From Thinopyrum elongatum (Eukaryota > Streptophyta > Magnoliopsida > Poales > Poaceae), in the NCBI GenBank assembly GCA_011799875.1, contig CM022301.1, positions 15,625,927 through 15,689,926 of the forward strand: a stretch of DNA of 64,000 nucleotides. Direction: 5' to 3'. Shown here piece after piece: positions 51,006-61,795 of the stretch. A program made the translations under genes and the position numbers. The first letter of the stretch is position 1, and each line of letters begins with the position of its first letter. The notes under the pieces were generated by a model. The model ran no database searches. It worked only from the letters and a program-made list of their open reading frames with translations, and was not told the origin of the DNA.

Positions 51006-53200
51006 GGTGATTACAAAAGCTTGAGCCTTTGTGTCTTGTCTACTATTCTGCTGTACAAATATAATTACAGTTGCATCATTAATTGGATGCCTTGATCAGC
51101 ACATACTTGTCAGGTCGGTTTCATTTTGAGACCTTGGATGTTTCTCTTGTGAAACCATTTCCGATTCTGTACAACCAAGATATTGGATCAGCATGCATAT
51201 TGACTAGCTAGCTAGATATGTGTTGAATGTTTCTGTAGTTTTCTGAATTGCAACTGCACGGCTGATTTGGTGTATATATATTTTCAAGTTCCCTCAAAGT
51301 CTCAATCAAGTCCCAAGCTTGTTTGGATCCATTGCATTGCTATATAATTGTTAACTTGATTGAATTTGTTTGGTAGACTAGCATGGAAATATGTATTAAC
51401 TTTCCTGAAAGTTGAGCTTCTCAGTTCTGCTCTATAACGACAATTGCATTATTGGATGCATTAATCAGTACTACATCAACTATGTTAGTTCTGTTTAATT
51501 TTTTTAGACCTTATTGTTGCTGCTGTGAAAGCATATATATTTCGACTAGTACAACGCTGCATGACCAGTTGATCGTTGGTGATATATCAGCATGCATATT
51601 GACTTCACTGTTGAACTCGGACGATGGCAGGCTCCATCGGCCCCCTCTCCGGTGGAAGATACTACTTGGATTTCATCCCCTACGTCAGCTCATACGCGGA
51701 GATCTTCTCTACAGGTAATTACAAAGTTTGAGCCTCTTCTTCTAGACTATTCTTCTGTATAATTACAGCTGTATTATTAAATGGATGCCTTGATCAGCAC
51801 CTACATCTATGGTCAGTTTCATTTTGAGATGCAGTGAGACCTTGGATGTTCCTGATGTGGAACCATATCATGGATCTGTCCAACTTTGCATGACTAGTAG
51901 AGCCATAGTGGTATCAGCATGCATATATTTATTAGATACATGTTGGCTGTTCCTCTAGTTCTCTGATTTGGAACTTTATTTGGATACGTATGACCTTAAT
52001 TTTGTAATTCTGGATGTATATTTTTCAAGTTTCCTGAAGTCTCAGTCAAGTCCAAGTTTATTTCGATCCACTGAATTGCACCTTTGCATTGCTAATTGTT
52101 AACTTGATACAATTTGTTTGGTAAGCTAGAATGAAATATGCATCAAGTTTCCTGAAAGCTGAGCATCTCTATTCTGCTCTATACATACAATTGCACTATT
52201 GGATGTGCTTATCAGTAAAAGTTTATTTTTTAGACCTTATTGTTGCTGGTGTAAAAGCATATCTGGATCCGTAGAACTCTGCATGACCAGTAGATCGAAG
52301 GTGATATATCAGCCTCCATATTGACTCGACTGTTGAACTTGTACCTGTTAATTCTATCATGTTTCTGTAGTTTTCTGATGTGCCAGTTTATTTGGATCCG
52401 GGGCCTTGGCAGGCTAAATTGTTAGGTCTGGGTGTGTATTTTCGGCCATTGTTCTACAATAGATTGCAAGGTTGACTAGATTATCTTGATAAGTTGATAC
52501 AATTTGTTTGGTAGACGAGCAAGGAAATATACATCAATGTTCCTTAAAGGTTGAGCTTGTCTTGACTAGGCGTAATTAACAACTCAACACACTTTATGAG
52601 TAGATGGTGATGCTAGCATGCACATTGACGAGACGTGTCTACATGTACTTGCTGTCAGTTGCATCACGCTTCTCAAGTTTTCACTGGTCAACCTGTCATT
52701 TTTGCTTGTGGATTGTGGTTGCTTGCTGTCAATTGTATCATGCTTCTTTTGGTTTCATTGGTTAGCCTGTCTGTTTTTGCTATCTCCGTATAGTAAAACT
52801 GGTTGATTCGGTCTCTCTTTTGCCTCACTATGCTTTTACTGTTGTTTTGTCAGGCTGATAAGGACAGTGCTATTTTTAGTTTATGCAATGGTTACCCAGA
52901 AAGTTGGTCTCCTTCCTTGCAAATATTAGATGAATGGACAGTAGTATTTGGTTTATTTCAATGGGACTGCTGCTATCTTTAGGTTTCTTCTTCTCATGTT
53001 TAAATTGAACATGTTTATTGGACTGTGCTGTGTATTGTGACTATAAATTAAACAGGGCTTTGGTTGTTGTCTAGTAAAGCCAGCTGATTTTATACACCTG
53101 GGTAAGCTGTTACCTGGGAACCTCTTAATACAGATGCCTAGAGCGATTGTTGATTCTTCTTTTGCTGAATGTCTACAAGTTTCTGAATATACGAACTCAG
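51006..53200 (+). repeat. Degenerate tandem segmental duplications, part 1
   Basis: Text starting at 51006 (GTGATTACAAAAGCTTGAGCC...CATTAATTGGATGCCTTGATCAGCAC) recurs from 51714 and again from 53402. TTAGACCTTATTGTTGCTG...GATATATCAGC at 51506 recurs at 52232. A short frame at 51622-51714 (MAGSIGPLSGGRYYLDF, then IPYVSSYAEIF) ending at a GT donor looks like an exon; a damaged version lies at 50944-51005. Otherwise intron-like DNA. Confidence 0.6.
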
Positions 53201-53403
53201 AAAGTTGACGATGCTATATTAGTATATTTCAGCAAGGAAATGCCCATTGTTTTCAAGACCAATGATGATGCCGTGACATTCAAAGTCCACAAGCATCTAC
53301 CAAAACATGCTTTGAATTCAACTGAATCTGTAAGTATCAGCGACAAGATCCATGTTGAGATGACTCAGCTTCGCTCCCAGGATGGAGATCTACATGTAAT
53401 GTA
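53190..53403 (+). CDS. Unrecognised exon-like frame
   Basis: After an AG (AACTCAG) the frame reads KVDDAILVYFSKEMPIVFK and then TNDDAVTFKVHKHLPKHALN, ending at TAA. Balanced composition and lack of repeats make it look like protein-coding sequence. It sits between two duplicated intron-like segments, and I do not recognise the family. It may be an exon of a gene with the pieces at 51.6 and 54.65 kb. Confidence 0.3.
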
Positions 53404-54645
53404 ATTACAAAGCTCGAGCCTCTTCTTCTCTACTATTCTACCGTATAGTTACATTACAGTTGCATCATTAATTAGATGCCTTGATCGGCACCTACATGTT
53501 AGGTCAGTTCCATTTTGAGACTGGATGTTTCTGATGTAAAACCATATCCAGATCTGTACAACTTTGCATGACTAGTATTTCGACTAGATACATGTTGACT
53601 GTTTCTGTAGTTTTCTGATTTGCAACTTATCTGGATCCATACCACCTTTGCACGACTAATTTTGTAAGTTTGGATGTATATTTTAAAGTTTCTTGGAAGT
53701 CTCAACCAAGTCCAAGTTTATTTGATGAATGGTTACCCAGAAAGTTGGTCTCCTTTGCAAATATTTGATGAATGTACGGTACTATTACGTTTACTCAATG
53801 GGACTGCTATCTTTATGTTCCTTCTTCTCATGTTAAATTGAACATGTTTAGGGGGCTGTGCTCTGTATTGTGACTGTAAATTTAAAACACTTGTTTTGAG
53901 GGCATATTTAATTAAATAGGGCTTTGGTTGTTGTCTAGTAAACCCAAGTGATTTCATATGCGTGGGTACCTCTTAATGCAGATGCCTAGAGCGAATCTTG
54001 ATTCTTTTGCTGAATGTCTACAAGTTAAATTAGTATGTTAACTGTCCTTTTATGCGAGTCTCTCGAGATAGCTATTTGATGCAACATCTTGTTCTAGATG
54101 TTAGAAGTAGTTTTGCCTCAAATGACTTTATTTAGTATGGCTACGTCTTATGGTAACTGGTCATTGTAATTATTTGTTTATAGTATGGCTACGTCTTATC
54201 ATGCACCAACAACATTGTTTCTCCAGGGCAATCTAAAATAGTAACGTTTCTGTAAAAAAACTTGTTTGCCCCTAAATTTGCTTCTGTAAAAGAAGCACCT
54301 TTCAGGTTGCCATAAATTTAAACAACTCTGATCTTATTTGGTTCCCATGTTCATCAGCATCTGCATATCAATCAGTATTTAGGCATAAATTTTAAATATA
54401 GTTGTCACATTAATCTTGGTTTTCCAATCATTAATGGGACAATTATGTCAGAAAGTAAAATAGGAACTGAACACATTAATCTTGGTTTTCTAATCCATTG
54501 GGTGGAATTTCAGGTGGTTAGTTGCTCTTTTCTCATGGTTTTGTTTTTTGGTGCTAGTACCTATGGAGCAAATGACAAATTTTTGGCCTAAATTAGCAGT
54601 GTTTCTAGTATGTAACACTGCAAATTTTCACTGTTTTGTCTGCTG
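53404..54645 (+). repeat. Degenerate tandem segmental duplications, part 2
   Basis: GGTTACCCAGAAAGTTGGTC at 52889 recurs at 53731 with the same order of following blocks (CAATGGGACTGCT, TGTGCTCTGTATTGTGACT, GGGCTTTGGTTGTTGTC, GATGCCTAGAGCGA, GCTGAATGTCTACAAGTT), so a unit of about 840 bp was duplicated. 54110-54480 matches 1770-2290 in diverged form. No gene of its own. Confidence 0.65.
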
Positions 54646-55079
54646 CAGGCATTGAAGATGGATTGTCAAACAGGAGCCTTTGCTGGCTTCGCATGGGTGA
54701 TGGACAGAGGGCTTTTTTCAAACAGGAGCCTCTGCTTTGGTACTTGCAGCATGATGGACAGGTGCTGCTCCTTTCTTTCCCCTCCCCTCCCCTCCCCATG
54801 ACTTTTATTTTTCATCGGATTTCAGCTCAAGATTATCTTGCTCCTATTTCTCTTGTCCTGTTTTGTGCAGCAGCAGCAACATGGATTCGGTACAGCAGAG
54901 GTCAAGGGCTTCATTTCATCGTCATCCGTTGGCTGTGCGACATAGGCGGCTACAAAATCGCCATGCTAAGTGAGCTACTCCAGGTCCTCTCCTTCCTCTG
55001 CTTCGCGCCTGTGGCCATCGACCCATGGTTGTACCATGCTCTGTTTCGTGGGCATCGACCCATGGATGATCTAGGATAA
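54646..55079 (+). pseudogene. Unrecognised exon-like segment(s)
   Basis: An acceptor TGCTGCAG at 54642-54649 precedes text with a GT donor near 54761 (GGACAG|GTGCTG). A second segment starts after TTTTGTGCAG near 54870. A single frame is open from 54636 to 55079 across the would-be intron, ending DPWLYHALFRGHRPMDDLG. GGGCATCGACCCATGG-like text occurs twice (54955-55075 region), pointing to a local duplication. Product unknown. Confidence 0.3.
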
Positions 55080-55183
55080 CTTAGGGTTTTGCTACTGATT
55101 GGGCTTAATTAGTTGCTAAGTTAAGTTAGATACGTGATATGGATTGACGATAGAGAACTATGCCTGTAATAAGACACAGTAAA
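55080..55183. other. Non-coding flank
   Basis: AT-rich text, nothing recognised. Confidence 0.4.
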
Positions 55184-55399
55184 TTAAACGCAAAAGAAGC
55201 TTAAGAAACACCCTTTAATTCTAGGTTTCAAAGCTGCAATGCCCTCAATTGAGGCTTTAACATGAATAGCAAAGTCGATGGTGTCATACATGTCAGGGCT
55301 TTGGTAGAAGTTGCTGATTGGCATTGTAGACAACACAGAGTTTGGATAATATACCTTCTCATTGTCATTCTTCAGGAAAACAATTGCTTTGACAACCAT
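55184..55399 (-). CDS. Minus-strand exon-like frame, unrecognised
   Basis: A 71-codon frame reads MVVKAIVFLKNDNEKVYYPN, then SVLSTMPISNFYQSPDMYDT and IDFAIHVKASIEGIAALKPR. It has protein-like composition (many Asp, Tyr, Asn, Ile) in an AT-rich setting, where chance frames usually are Lys/Asn/Phe-rich, so it may be a real exon or a gene fragment. No splice partner fixed, family unknown. Confidence 0.3.
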   Translation of the reverse strand: MVVKAIVFLKNDNEKVYYPNSVLSTMPISNFYQSPDMYDTIDFAIHVKASIEGIAALKPRIKGCFLSFFCV

Positions 55400-55912
55400 C
55401 TATTCATTTCTTTGACAACCATCTATTATCAATATAGATGCATGTCAGCATCCAAATTTAACAATTGCTTGTTGTTTAAGGTTGATTTCTTCTCTTGTTT
55501 TTGGAGTTGAGCTCAAAATTTGTCATTTTTTTATCCACGTTTGTGCAGGATACTACATTTGTTAGTTAGTTTACGGTTTGAATAAATCATAATGATTATG
55601 GTGGATGCCTCCTCACCACTCATCTACCAAATTAATTAACGCTTGTTTGTTCTTCTAGTATACACTAGTGTTGTATGATGGTCAATGAGCCAGCCAGCCA
55701 GCCATGCATGCTGTCATGTGAAAATTTCCTCGTTTCCATTTATGCAAGTATGGATGGATGCAGACCAAGCCAAGTCATCCTTGGTTGCCGGCCAAGCTTC
55801 GTTTACTAGTAAAAGCTTTTTTCCTTAATGATCCATTGGTTGTAACTGAAAGAAAACCTTTTTGCAGGGGCTTGCTGACCACAAGGTTAAACTTGGAGCT
55901 CATCTCTGCCCC
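55400..55912. other. Non-coding AT-rich stretch
   Basis: No gene seen. Contains a GCCAGCCAGCCAGCC run (55690-55705) and GATGGATGGATG near 55750. Confidence 0.4.
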
Positions 55913-56030
55913 TGCAGGTGATTAATCACCTTCCTATGGCAGCCACCAGGGGAGCAGTAGCGGATGGGATCCCTCTCAGAGCAGTACGCCCACTGCTCCA
56001 GCACCTTCTTCTGCACCGTCAAGTAGTCCA
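55913..56030 (-). CDS. Minus-strand exon-like frame, unrecognised
   Basis: On the minus strand a frame reads DLDVDYLTVQKKVLEQWAYC and then SERDPIRYCSPGGCHRKVIN before HLQGQR and TGA. It begins near a possible AG acceptor and has two close Cys residues. Composition is convincing for a C-terminal exon. An overlapping plus-strand frame is less protein-like. Together with 55184-55399 it may belong to one minus-strand gene. Family not recognised. Confidence 0.35.
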
Positions 56031-56750
56031 CATCAAGGTCCCTCCCTCACTAGCACCCTCTCTTCCCTATCCTATTTCTTTAGTTTGATGCTGCTTATTT
56101 GCACCGCTAGTGTTCATCACCTGGGTCAGATCTGTTTGTGCTAAATTTCCCGGGTAGAGAGGTAATTTCCGAATATGCACATATGTATGTAGTTTCCCAT
56201 CACACACTGGAGTGGTCTTGTTCATTTCAGGATGTAGTATCACCACTTAATTTGTTCCCTGACTGTATATATGTGGTCTTTGTACCAGATATGCACTTGC
56301 ATCCTCAACTCATGTTGGTGTTCACTTATTTTCTTCCATAGGATGCCTTCCGCGTGTTTCTGCTCCTGCAATAAAGGGGTGAAATGTGGCCTTGTTTCTA
56401 GAATGATGAAATTCCAAATATCTAATGATTTTACAACTTACCAGCTACTGATTTGATTCCTAGATAGGGTCAAACGTATATAAACTAGCCTCCTTGCTTT
56501 TTATTTAACAAATAACAAGCATATTAGAAACGACAATTAAAGTACAATAGCTTGCTTGCCATCAAGCGATTTCATGCTAGGATTTGTGCTGCTGCTGGTC
56601 TTCCCTTCTGGCCACCACAATTATTTTTTCTTTCTCAACATATTATTCTAAGCATGACACCGTGCGAGCAAGCATGTTGGTGCTTCTTTTTGCACATGAT
56701 AGGCAATGTTTATCATTGGTTAGGTTTAATAAATACATATTTTAATGCAG
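56031..56750. other. Non-coding stretch
   Basis: AT-rich, with several Met-initiated chance frames. No family, repeat terminus or RNA gene recognised. Confidence 0.4.
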
Positions 56751-56921
56751 CAAGCAATTCTGGACAACATTGTCTTAAGCTGGAAAGCAGCAAGAAGCAT
56801 CTGTCTAGCTGTTTGTTAAACTCCGGTTCCTTCCCTAATGGCAACAAGAAGCATGACCTGGGACACCATGGAGCTTCCTACGACACTACCCTAATGCAGC
56901 AGCAGCTCCTCCTCCTCAAGG
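56751..56921 (+). CDS. Exon-like segment, unrecognised plus-strand gene
   Basis: Acceptor TTTAATGCAG (to about 56750) and donor AAG|GTACGTAG (56921/56922) bracket a frame reading SNSGQHCLKLESSKKHLSSC, NSGSFPNGNKKHDLGHHGAS and DTTLMQQQLLLLK. A second segment after CCCCGATAG (57018) would go on in frame as VHAGLTDPAYIDHHRSTLAT. Good splice signals and Ser/His/Gln-rich text suggest a real gene, possibly regulatory, but no domain is recognised. Confidence 0.35.
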
Positions 56922-57018
56922 TACGTAGCTACTCTCTCGCCCATCTTCCATTTGCTCATCTTCCCTTCCCTTCTCTGATGCGCTCTCGGTTGGCTTGGCT
57001 GGTTTCCTTCCCCGATAG

Positions 57019-57210
57019 GTGCATGCTGGCCTGACGGATCCAGCATATATCGATCACCACCGGTCAACCCTAGCCACCGGCGCACACCATGGTTGGTTGT
57101 TGTTGGCCGTACCCTGGCGCCGAGACACGCACAAATTTGGCTCTTTCCTAGCTGCTGCAGCCCTCACTCCAATGGCACACATAGGTGGAGGTTCCTCTCC
57201 TTTGCTCTAA
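57019..57210 (+). CDS. Possible next exon of the unrecognised plus-strand gene
   Basis: In phase with the previous segment, reading VHAGLTDPAYIDHHRSTLAT and on to LTPMAHIGGGSSPLL and a stop at 57208-57210. The end may be inside an intron. Low support. Confidence 0.25.
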   Translation: MHAGLTDPAYIDHHRSTLATGAHHGWLLLAVPWRRDTHKFGSFLAAAALTPMAHIGGGSSPLL

Positions 57211-57579
57211 CGCTCTCTCTCTCGATCGATTGCAAGTGTTTGTTTGTTTTGGGCTGTGCTGATGAAGCAAATTAACATTTCTAGCATTTGCTTCTCTGAT
57301 GCTAAGTATCGTCACCCCTTTATTGCTAGTGTCTATGGATCTCATTCTTTTTATAGACGAGCTGGAAAGTCTTTCAAAATTCAAAGTCTTCCATTGATTC
57401 AAATTCAAACTAAGGCCGTGAAATCGGTGGCCATACGGACACCGGCTCAAGCGGCGTCTCCCGGTCTAGTGCCTACCAATGAAAAATCGAGCCCTAGTCC
57501 AATGACGCGTCCCCTTGCGTCGTTGCAACAACATCCTCTTTATTTATTTATTTATTTATTTTTGAGAAAGCAAGTCTTT
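57211..57579. other. Flank up to the LINE, with (TTTA)n run
   Basis: Non-coding. A TTTATTTATTTATTTATTT run (57538-57562) directly precedes the left target duplicate of the LINE, TGAGAAAGCAAGTCTTT (57563-57579). T/A-rich targets are typical of target-primed reverse transcription. Confidence 0.6.
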
Positions 57580-57614
57580 TTTTTTGCGGGGGAAAAGGAG
57601 ATTCTCATTACTCA

Positions 57615-58877
57615 CGGAGGCTTCACAGCCAATGCCAAGTTTACAACAAAATCTAATCCTGAATGCAACCATACCGCAGTACGGGGAGTGCTACGGCCAT
57701 ACGCGACAAGTTCATGACTAACTTTATTCTGCGACCGACAACAATGAGTAAAAGAAATCTCCCTATCCTCAGTTGAGGCCAGATTCTGAATCTCCTTAAC
57801 CAACATGTGATGTATTGATCGATCCTCAGAGTGAGTTGTGATCAGTGACACCGCCTCCTCGCTATCAAGCTCGACCAAAATGGGCAGCACCGTCCGATGG
57901 AGAGCCAGCTCCAGCCCCTCCCGACATGCCGCTAGCTCGGCGTCCAGCGCGTTATCACATGTATGGATTTCCCGACAAGCACTATAGATGATATCACCAT
58001 GTGCGTCCCGTAGGATCATACCACCTCCTGCCATACCTGTGGACGGAATGAAGCTTCCGTCCGTATTTAGCTTCGTCCAACCTGTCTCAGGATGCATCCA
58101 GCGCAGCTCTTCCTTAGGCTCGGCGTTGGCCTTATAAGGTGGCGGAAGGACATTGAGCACCATTTTTCCTTTGACAACATCACCACTGGGGTACTGGTGG
58201 AGGCATAAAAGCGAGCTGATATATCCATGCAGGAACCAACGAGAAGCTTCAGTAGGCGGAGGCCTTTTCTCATGCGTTATCTCGTTCCGCACGTACCAAA
58301 TCCTCCACATGGTCATCAGTACGACCATACGCGCCGTCTCGTCCAATGGTTCGAGGAGCGTAAAGAGCCACTCCGGGCCCCAGTTATAGATTGCTTCGAC
58401 CCTCGGGATGTGCCAGTCAAGCGCCATTGCATGCCATAGTTCCTTCGCTAAGGGGCACCTGCAGAATGCATGGAACACATCCTCTCGTTCCACACCACAA
58501 ACGGGACAGATGTCAGATATCTCAAGGTGACGAGAACGCTTGTTAGCCCAAGTAGCTAGTGAGTTCGTCACAATCCTCCAAGCGAACACGCGTACCTTCG
58601 GGGGAGCAGGGCACCCCCATATGGTCTTCTAGATGGCGCGATGACCATCCGGCGCCCTGCTCGTGGCGGTGGCCAATGGATGCTCGCGCTCGTCCATGGC
58701 AAACCGGTAGGCAGAACGAATGGTGAAGATACCGTTCTTCTCCGGCGCCCAGGCGATGACGTCGTCGGTGACACGAGGTGATGTGCGAATACTGGATATC
58801 GCGACATCCGCCGGCAGGAAGTATCGACGGAGGAGGTCCATACGCCAGGACCCATCCGCCCGCAGGAGCTCAGCCAC
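57615..58877 (-). pseudogene. LINE ORF2 C-terminal part: zf-RVT and RNase H
   Basis: The text SAYRFAMDEREHPLA, then (next phase) FAWRIVTNSLATWANKRSRH and CPVCGVEREDVFHAFCRCP is the zf-RVT segment with its Cys/His residues. TGWTKLNTDGSFIPSTGMAG (first Asp of RNase H), GGMILRDAHGDI, ALDAELAACREGLELAL (Glu) and VELDSEEAVSLI (Asp) follow, then HCCRSQNKVSHELVAYGRS. It ends ALAVKPP at TGA 57614-57612, only about 30 bp before the tail. Frame breaks near 58620 and 58890. Confidence 0.88.
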
Positions 58878-60537
58878 TCTCCTTAGCCGACATGTGCCCT
58901 ACAGTGTGATAGGTTGGCGCGATGGTTCCCTTGGCACCCAACGATCGCGCCAGATACGGATATTTTGTCCATCCCCCACACGCCATATGATGCCCTTCTT
59001 CAGGAGCTCGAGGCCATATTGTATAGCCTGCCAAGTTGGGGAGGCGTTCCCCGAGAAGACCGTATCCTCCAGGCGTCCATGTGGATAATACTGAGCTTTT
59101 AAAACCTGCGCACATAAACTGTTAGGCTTGATTAGCAGGCGCCATGCCTGTCTAGCAAGGAGAGCTTGGTTGAAGATTCGGAAGTCTCTGAACCCCAATC
59201 CTTCCTTTGTTTTGTGGGCTAAAATTTTCGGCCATGCCACCCAATGAGTTTTCCTCTTGCCTTTCGCCGAACCCCACCAGAAGTTCCGTACCATTCTGTT
59301 CAGGTCATCACAAACAGACATAGGTAGCTTGAAGACACCCATAATATAAGTTGGAATGGCTTGAGCAATTGCTTTAATCATGGTTTCCTTCCCTGCGAGA
59401 GGGAGGGTATCGCCCCATGCAATTATTCGCTTCATTAACCGAGACTGCAAATTCTGGAATTTCCCACGTGACATACGGCCTTCAGGAGTTGGAAGCCCAA
59501 GGTATTTTTCCTCAAAAGTTACTGTAGCAATACATAGGATGGCTCGTACCTTCTCCTGTTCTTCCACCGAGCATGAAGGCCCAAACAGTGCGCTGCACTT
59601 TGCCGGGTTGATGCATTGCCCTGTAGCTCTCTCATATGTGTTTAGCACATCATGAATTTTTTTAGCCTTTTCCTCTTGCGCCTTAAAGAATAGCAGTGTC
59701 ATCTGCGAAAAGCAGGTGGGACACCTCCGATGCTCTGCGACAAATTTTCAGCGGCGAGTAATCACCTTTTCCCTCTCCATCTTTCAACAATGCAGATAGT
59801 CCATCAGCCACAAGAAGGAATAAGTATGGGGATAGCGGATCACCTTGCCGTAGTCCACAAGACGGTGCAAATGATTCCAAGAGAGTTCCACTAAATTCTA
59901 CAGTGTATCTCACTGAGGTGACACAAGCCATTATCCAATTCACTCACTGGCGAGCGAAGCCCATCTTTTGCATCATTCGCTCCAAGAAGATCCAGTTCAC
60001 CCTGTCATAAGCCTTAGACAAATCCAGCTTATACACACAAAAACTCTTATCAAGATCCTTTTCATGTTGTATATAATGAATGCACTCGAATGCAATCAAA
60101 GCATTATCTGTAATCATCCGTCCAGGAACAAAAGCACTCTGTTCAGGGGAGATAATATCATCTAAAATAGGTCTCAGTCGATTTACCAGACACTTTGCCA
60201 CCACCTTGTAGATGACGTTACATAAACTGATGGGCCTGAATTCCATGAGCCTTTCCGGGTTGTCCACCTTTGGGATGAGAACAATGGCAGTATTGTTCAC
60301 CCCCTCCTGCATTATACCCGTCCAAAAGAAATCCTTCACCCCTGCAATAACTTGCTCCCTCATTACCGCCCAGTTCCGCTGAAAAAACCGTGCTAGAAAA
60401 CCGTCTGGTCTTGGTGCTTTTAGTGGCCCAATCTGAAACAAAGCGTCAGCAATCTCGTTGTCTGTGAAATCTACGCAGAGGCCATCGTTCATGCGGTCAG
60501 TAACACGACAATTAATTAAGTCAATAACTGGATCCAC
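58878..60537 (-). pseudogene. LINE ORF2 reverse transcriptase part
   Basis: In order: IGPLKAPRPDGFLARFFQRN (KAPGPDG motif with a change), NNTAIVLIPKVDNPERLMEF, RPISLCNVIYKVVAKCLVNR, SPEQSAFVPGRMITDNALIA, YKLDLSKAYDRVNW (catalytic Asp), then after a TGA at 59946-59944 (Trp in the family) GLRQGDPLSPYLFLLVADGL, HLLFADDTAIL (FADD catalytic box), a frameshift near 59690, and INPAKCSALFGPSCS, EKYLGLPTPEGRMSRGKF. Copies the element RNA at the nicked target by family knowledge; broken here. Confidence 0.9.
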
Positions 60538-60563
60538 AATTAATTAAGTCAATAACTGGATCC
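60508..60563. repeat. Perfect 28-bp tandem duplication in the LINE
   Basis: ACAATTAATTAAGTCAATAA followed by CTGGATCC occurs twice, 60508-60535 and 60536-60563, with no difference. 28 is not a multiple of three, so it shifts the ORF2 frame between the linker (DPVIDLINC) and the reverse transcriptase; the same peptide is read in two frames. Confidence 0.9.
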
Positions 60564-61177
60564 GCGCACAAAGAAGAATCAGCAGTAAATAAGTTTGAGA
60601 AGTAAGACGTGGCCATGGCTGCCATAGATGCATGATCATTATGGACAGTCCCTGTATCATCCACAAGTGATTTTATGCGATTTTTTCGGGCGCGCCAAAC
60701 TGCTTTCCTGTGAAAAAACTGAGTATTACGGTCCCCTTCCCATAGCCAAGCAATCCTCGATCTCTGCATCCAAAGCATTTCTTCACGATACAAGAGTTCG
60801 TTCATCCGGTCCGTCGCCTCTCGAATTTCCTTCCTGTCTGCGTTCATGGACATAAGCTCCTCTAGCCGAGAGCGTGATTTATTTATCTCCCTGATGACAT
60901 TACCAAATTTTTTGCGGCTCCAGTCCTGTAGCTTTTTCATCATGTTACCTAGGCCAGAAGAAATCTCACCAAGGTTAATCATAGAACCTAATTCAGTCCA
61001 TGTGTTCATGATTACCTCTGGAAGTGAAGGGTCTCTTTCCCACATAACCTCGTACTGACGACACCGCCTGCTAGTCGCCTGCACTGGCTCCTCCCATGTA
61101 CATCGCAGCAATATGGGGAGGTGATTCGAACTGGGGACCACCAGATGGTCGACCTTCGCCCGGCCAAAGATATCTCT
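60521..61177 (-). pseudogene. LINE ORF2 linker between endonuclease and reverse transcriptase
   Basis: After the stop that ends the endonuclease frame (61180-61178) the frame goes on SSNHLPILLRCTWEEP, then a helical, Arg/Lys/Glu-rich stretch with WLWEGDRNTQFFHRKAVWRA, the conserved L1 linker motif (GDRNTxFFH), and ends at the 28-bp duplication. Confidence 0.85.
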
Positions 61178-61795
61178 CTAGGAATTGTTCGCGACGGCCC
61201 GATCGAGGCAAACCTTAACATTTGCCCGGCCCGCTCGGCGATTATCATATGTGTAAGGTAGGCTTGCAAAACCGAGATCGCCCAAACCACAAACTTCAAG
61301 GACATCACGAAAATCAATCATCTGACCTGCCGACCGTGGCGTTGCAGAGAAGTGTTCGAAGCTCCACATAGCTTCATTGAAATCACCAACGACGACCCAT
61401 GGCATGTCGACTTGTTGATGAAGAGCTCGGAGGGAGGACCACATACTGTGTTGGTCCTCCGTTCGCGGTTCGCCGTAAACGCAAGTGAGCCTCCAGGGCG
61501 GCTCACCTGCCACCCTCATGACATACGCATCAACATATCTTTTGTTTATTGTTTTTACATCCAGACACAAAGACTCATGCCAATACAAGGCAAGACCACC
61601 ACTCAGACCAACACTATCTGAGGCATCAAAACCTCTCAAACCTAACCGAGCACAGTATCTCTTCATTTTATTCTTAGACTGCCTAGTTTCACAAAGAAAA
61701 ACGATACTAGGGGAGTGAGCCTGCACTAGACTCACAAGATCTCGAACTGTCCGAGGGTTCCCCGCCCCTCGGCAGTTCCAACTTAGAATATTCAT
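61178..61795 (-). pseudogene. LINE ORF2 N-terminal endonuclease
   Basis: MNILSWNCRGAGNPRTVRDL is the classical start of the L1 apurinic/apyrimidinic-like endonuclease. SIVFLCETRQ carries the catalytic Glu, WRLTCVYGEPR and WVVVGDFNEAMWSFEH carry the GDFN catalytic motif, and ASLPYTYDNRRAGRANVKVCLDR-type text ends it. TAG at 61180-61178 closes the frame. It nicks the target DNA by family knowledge. The ATG overlaps the ORF1 stop (ATGA). Confidence 0.9.
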
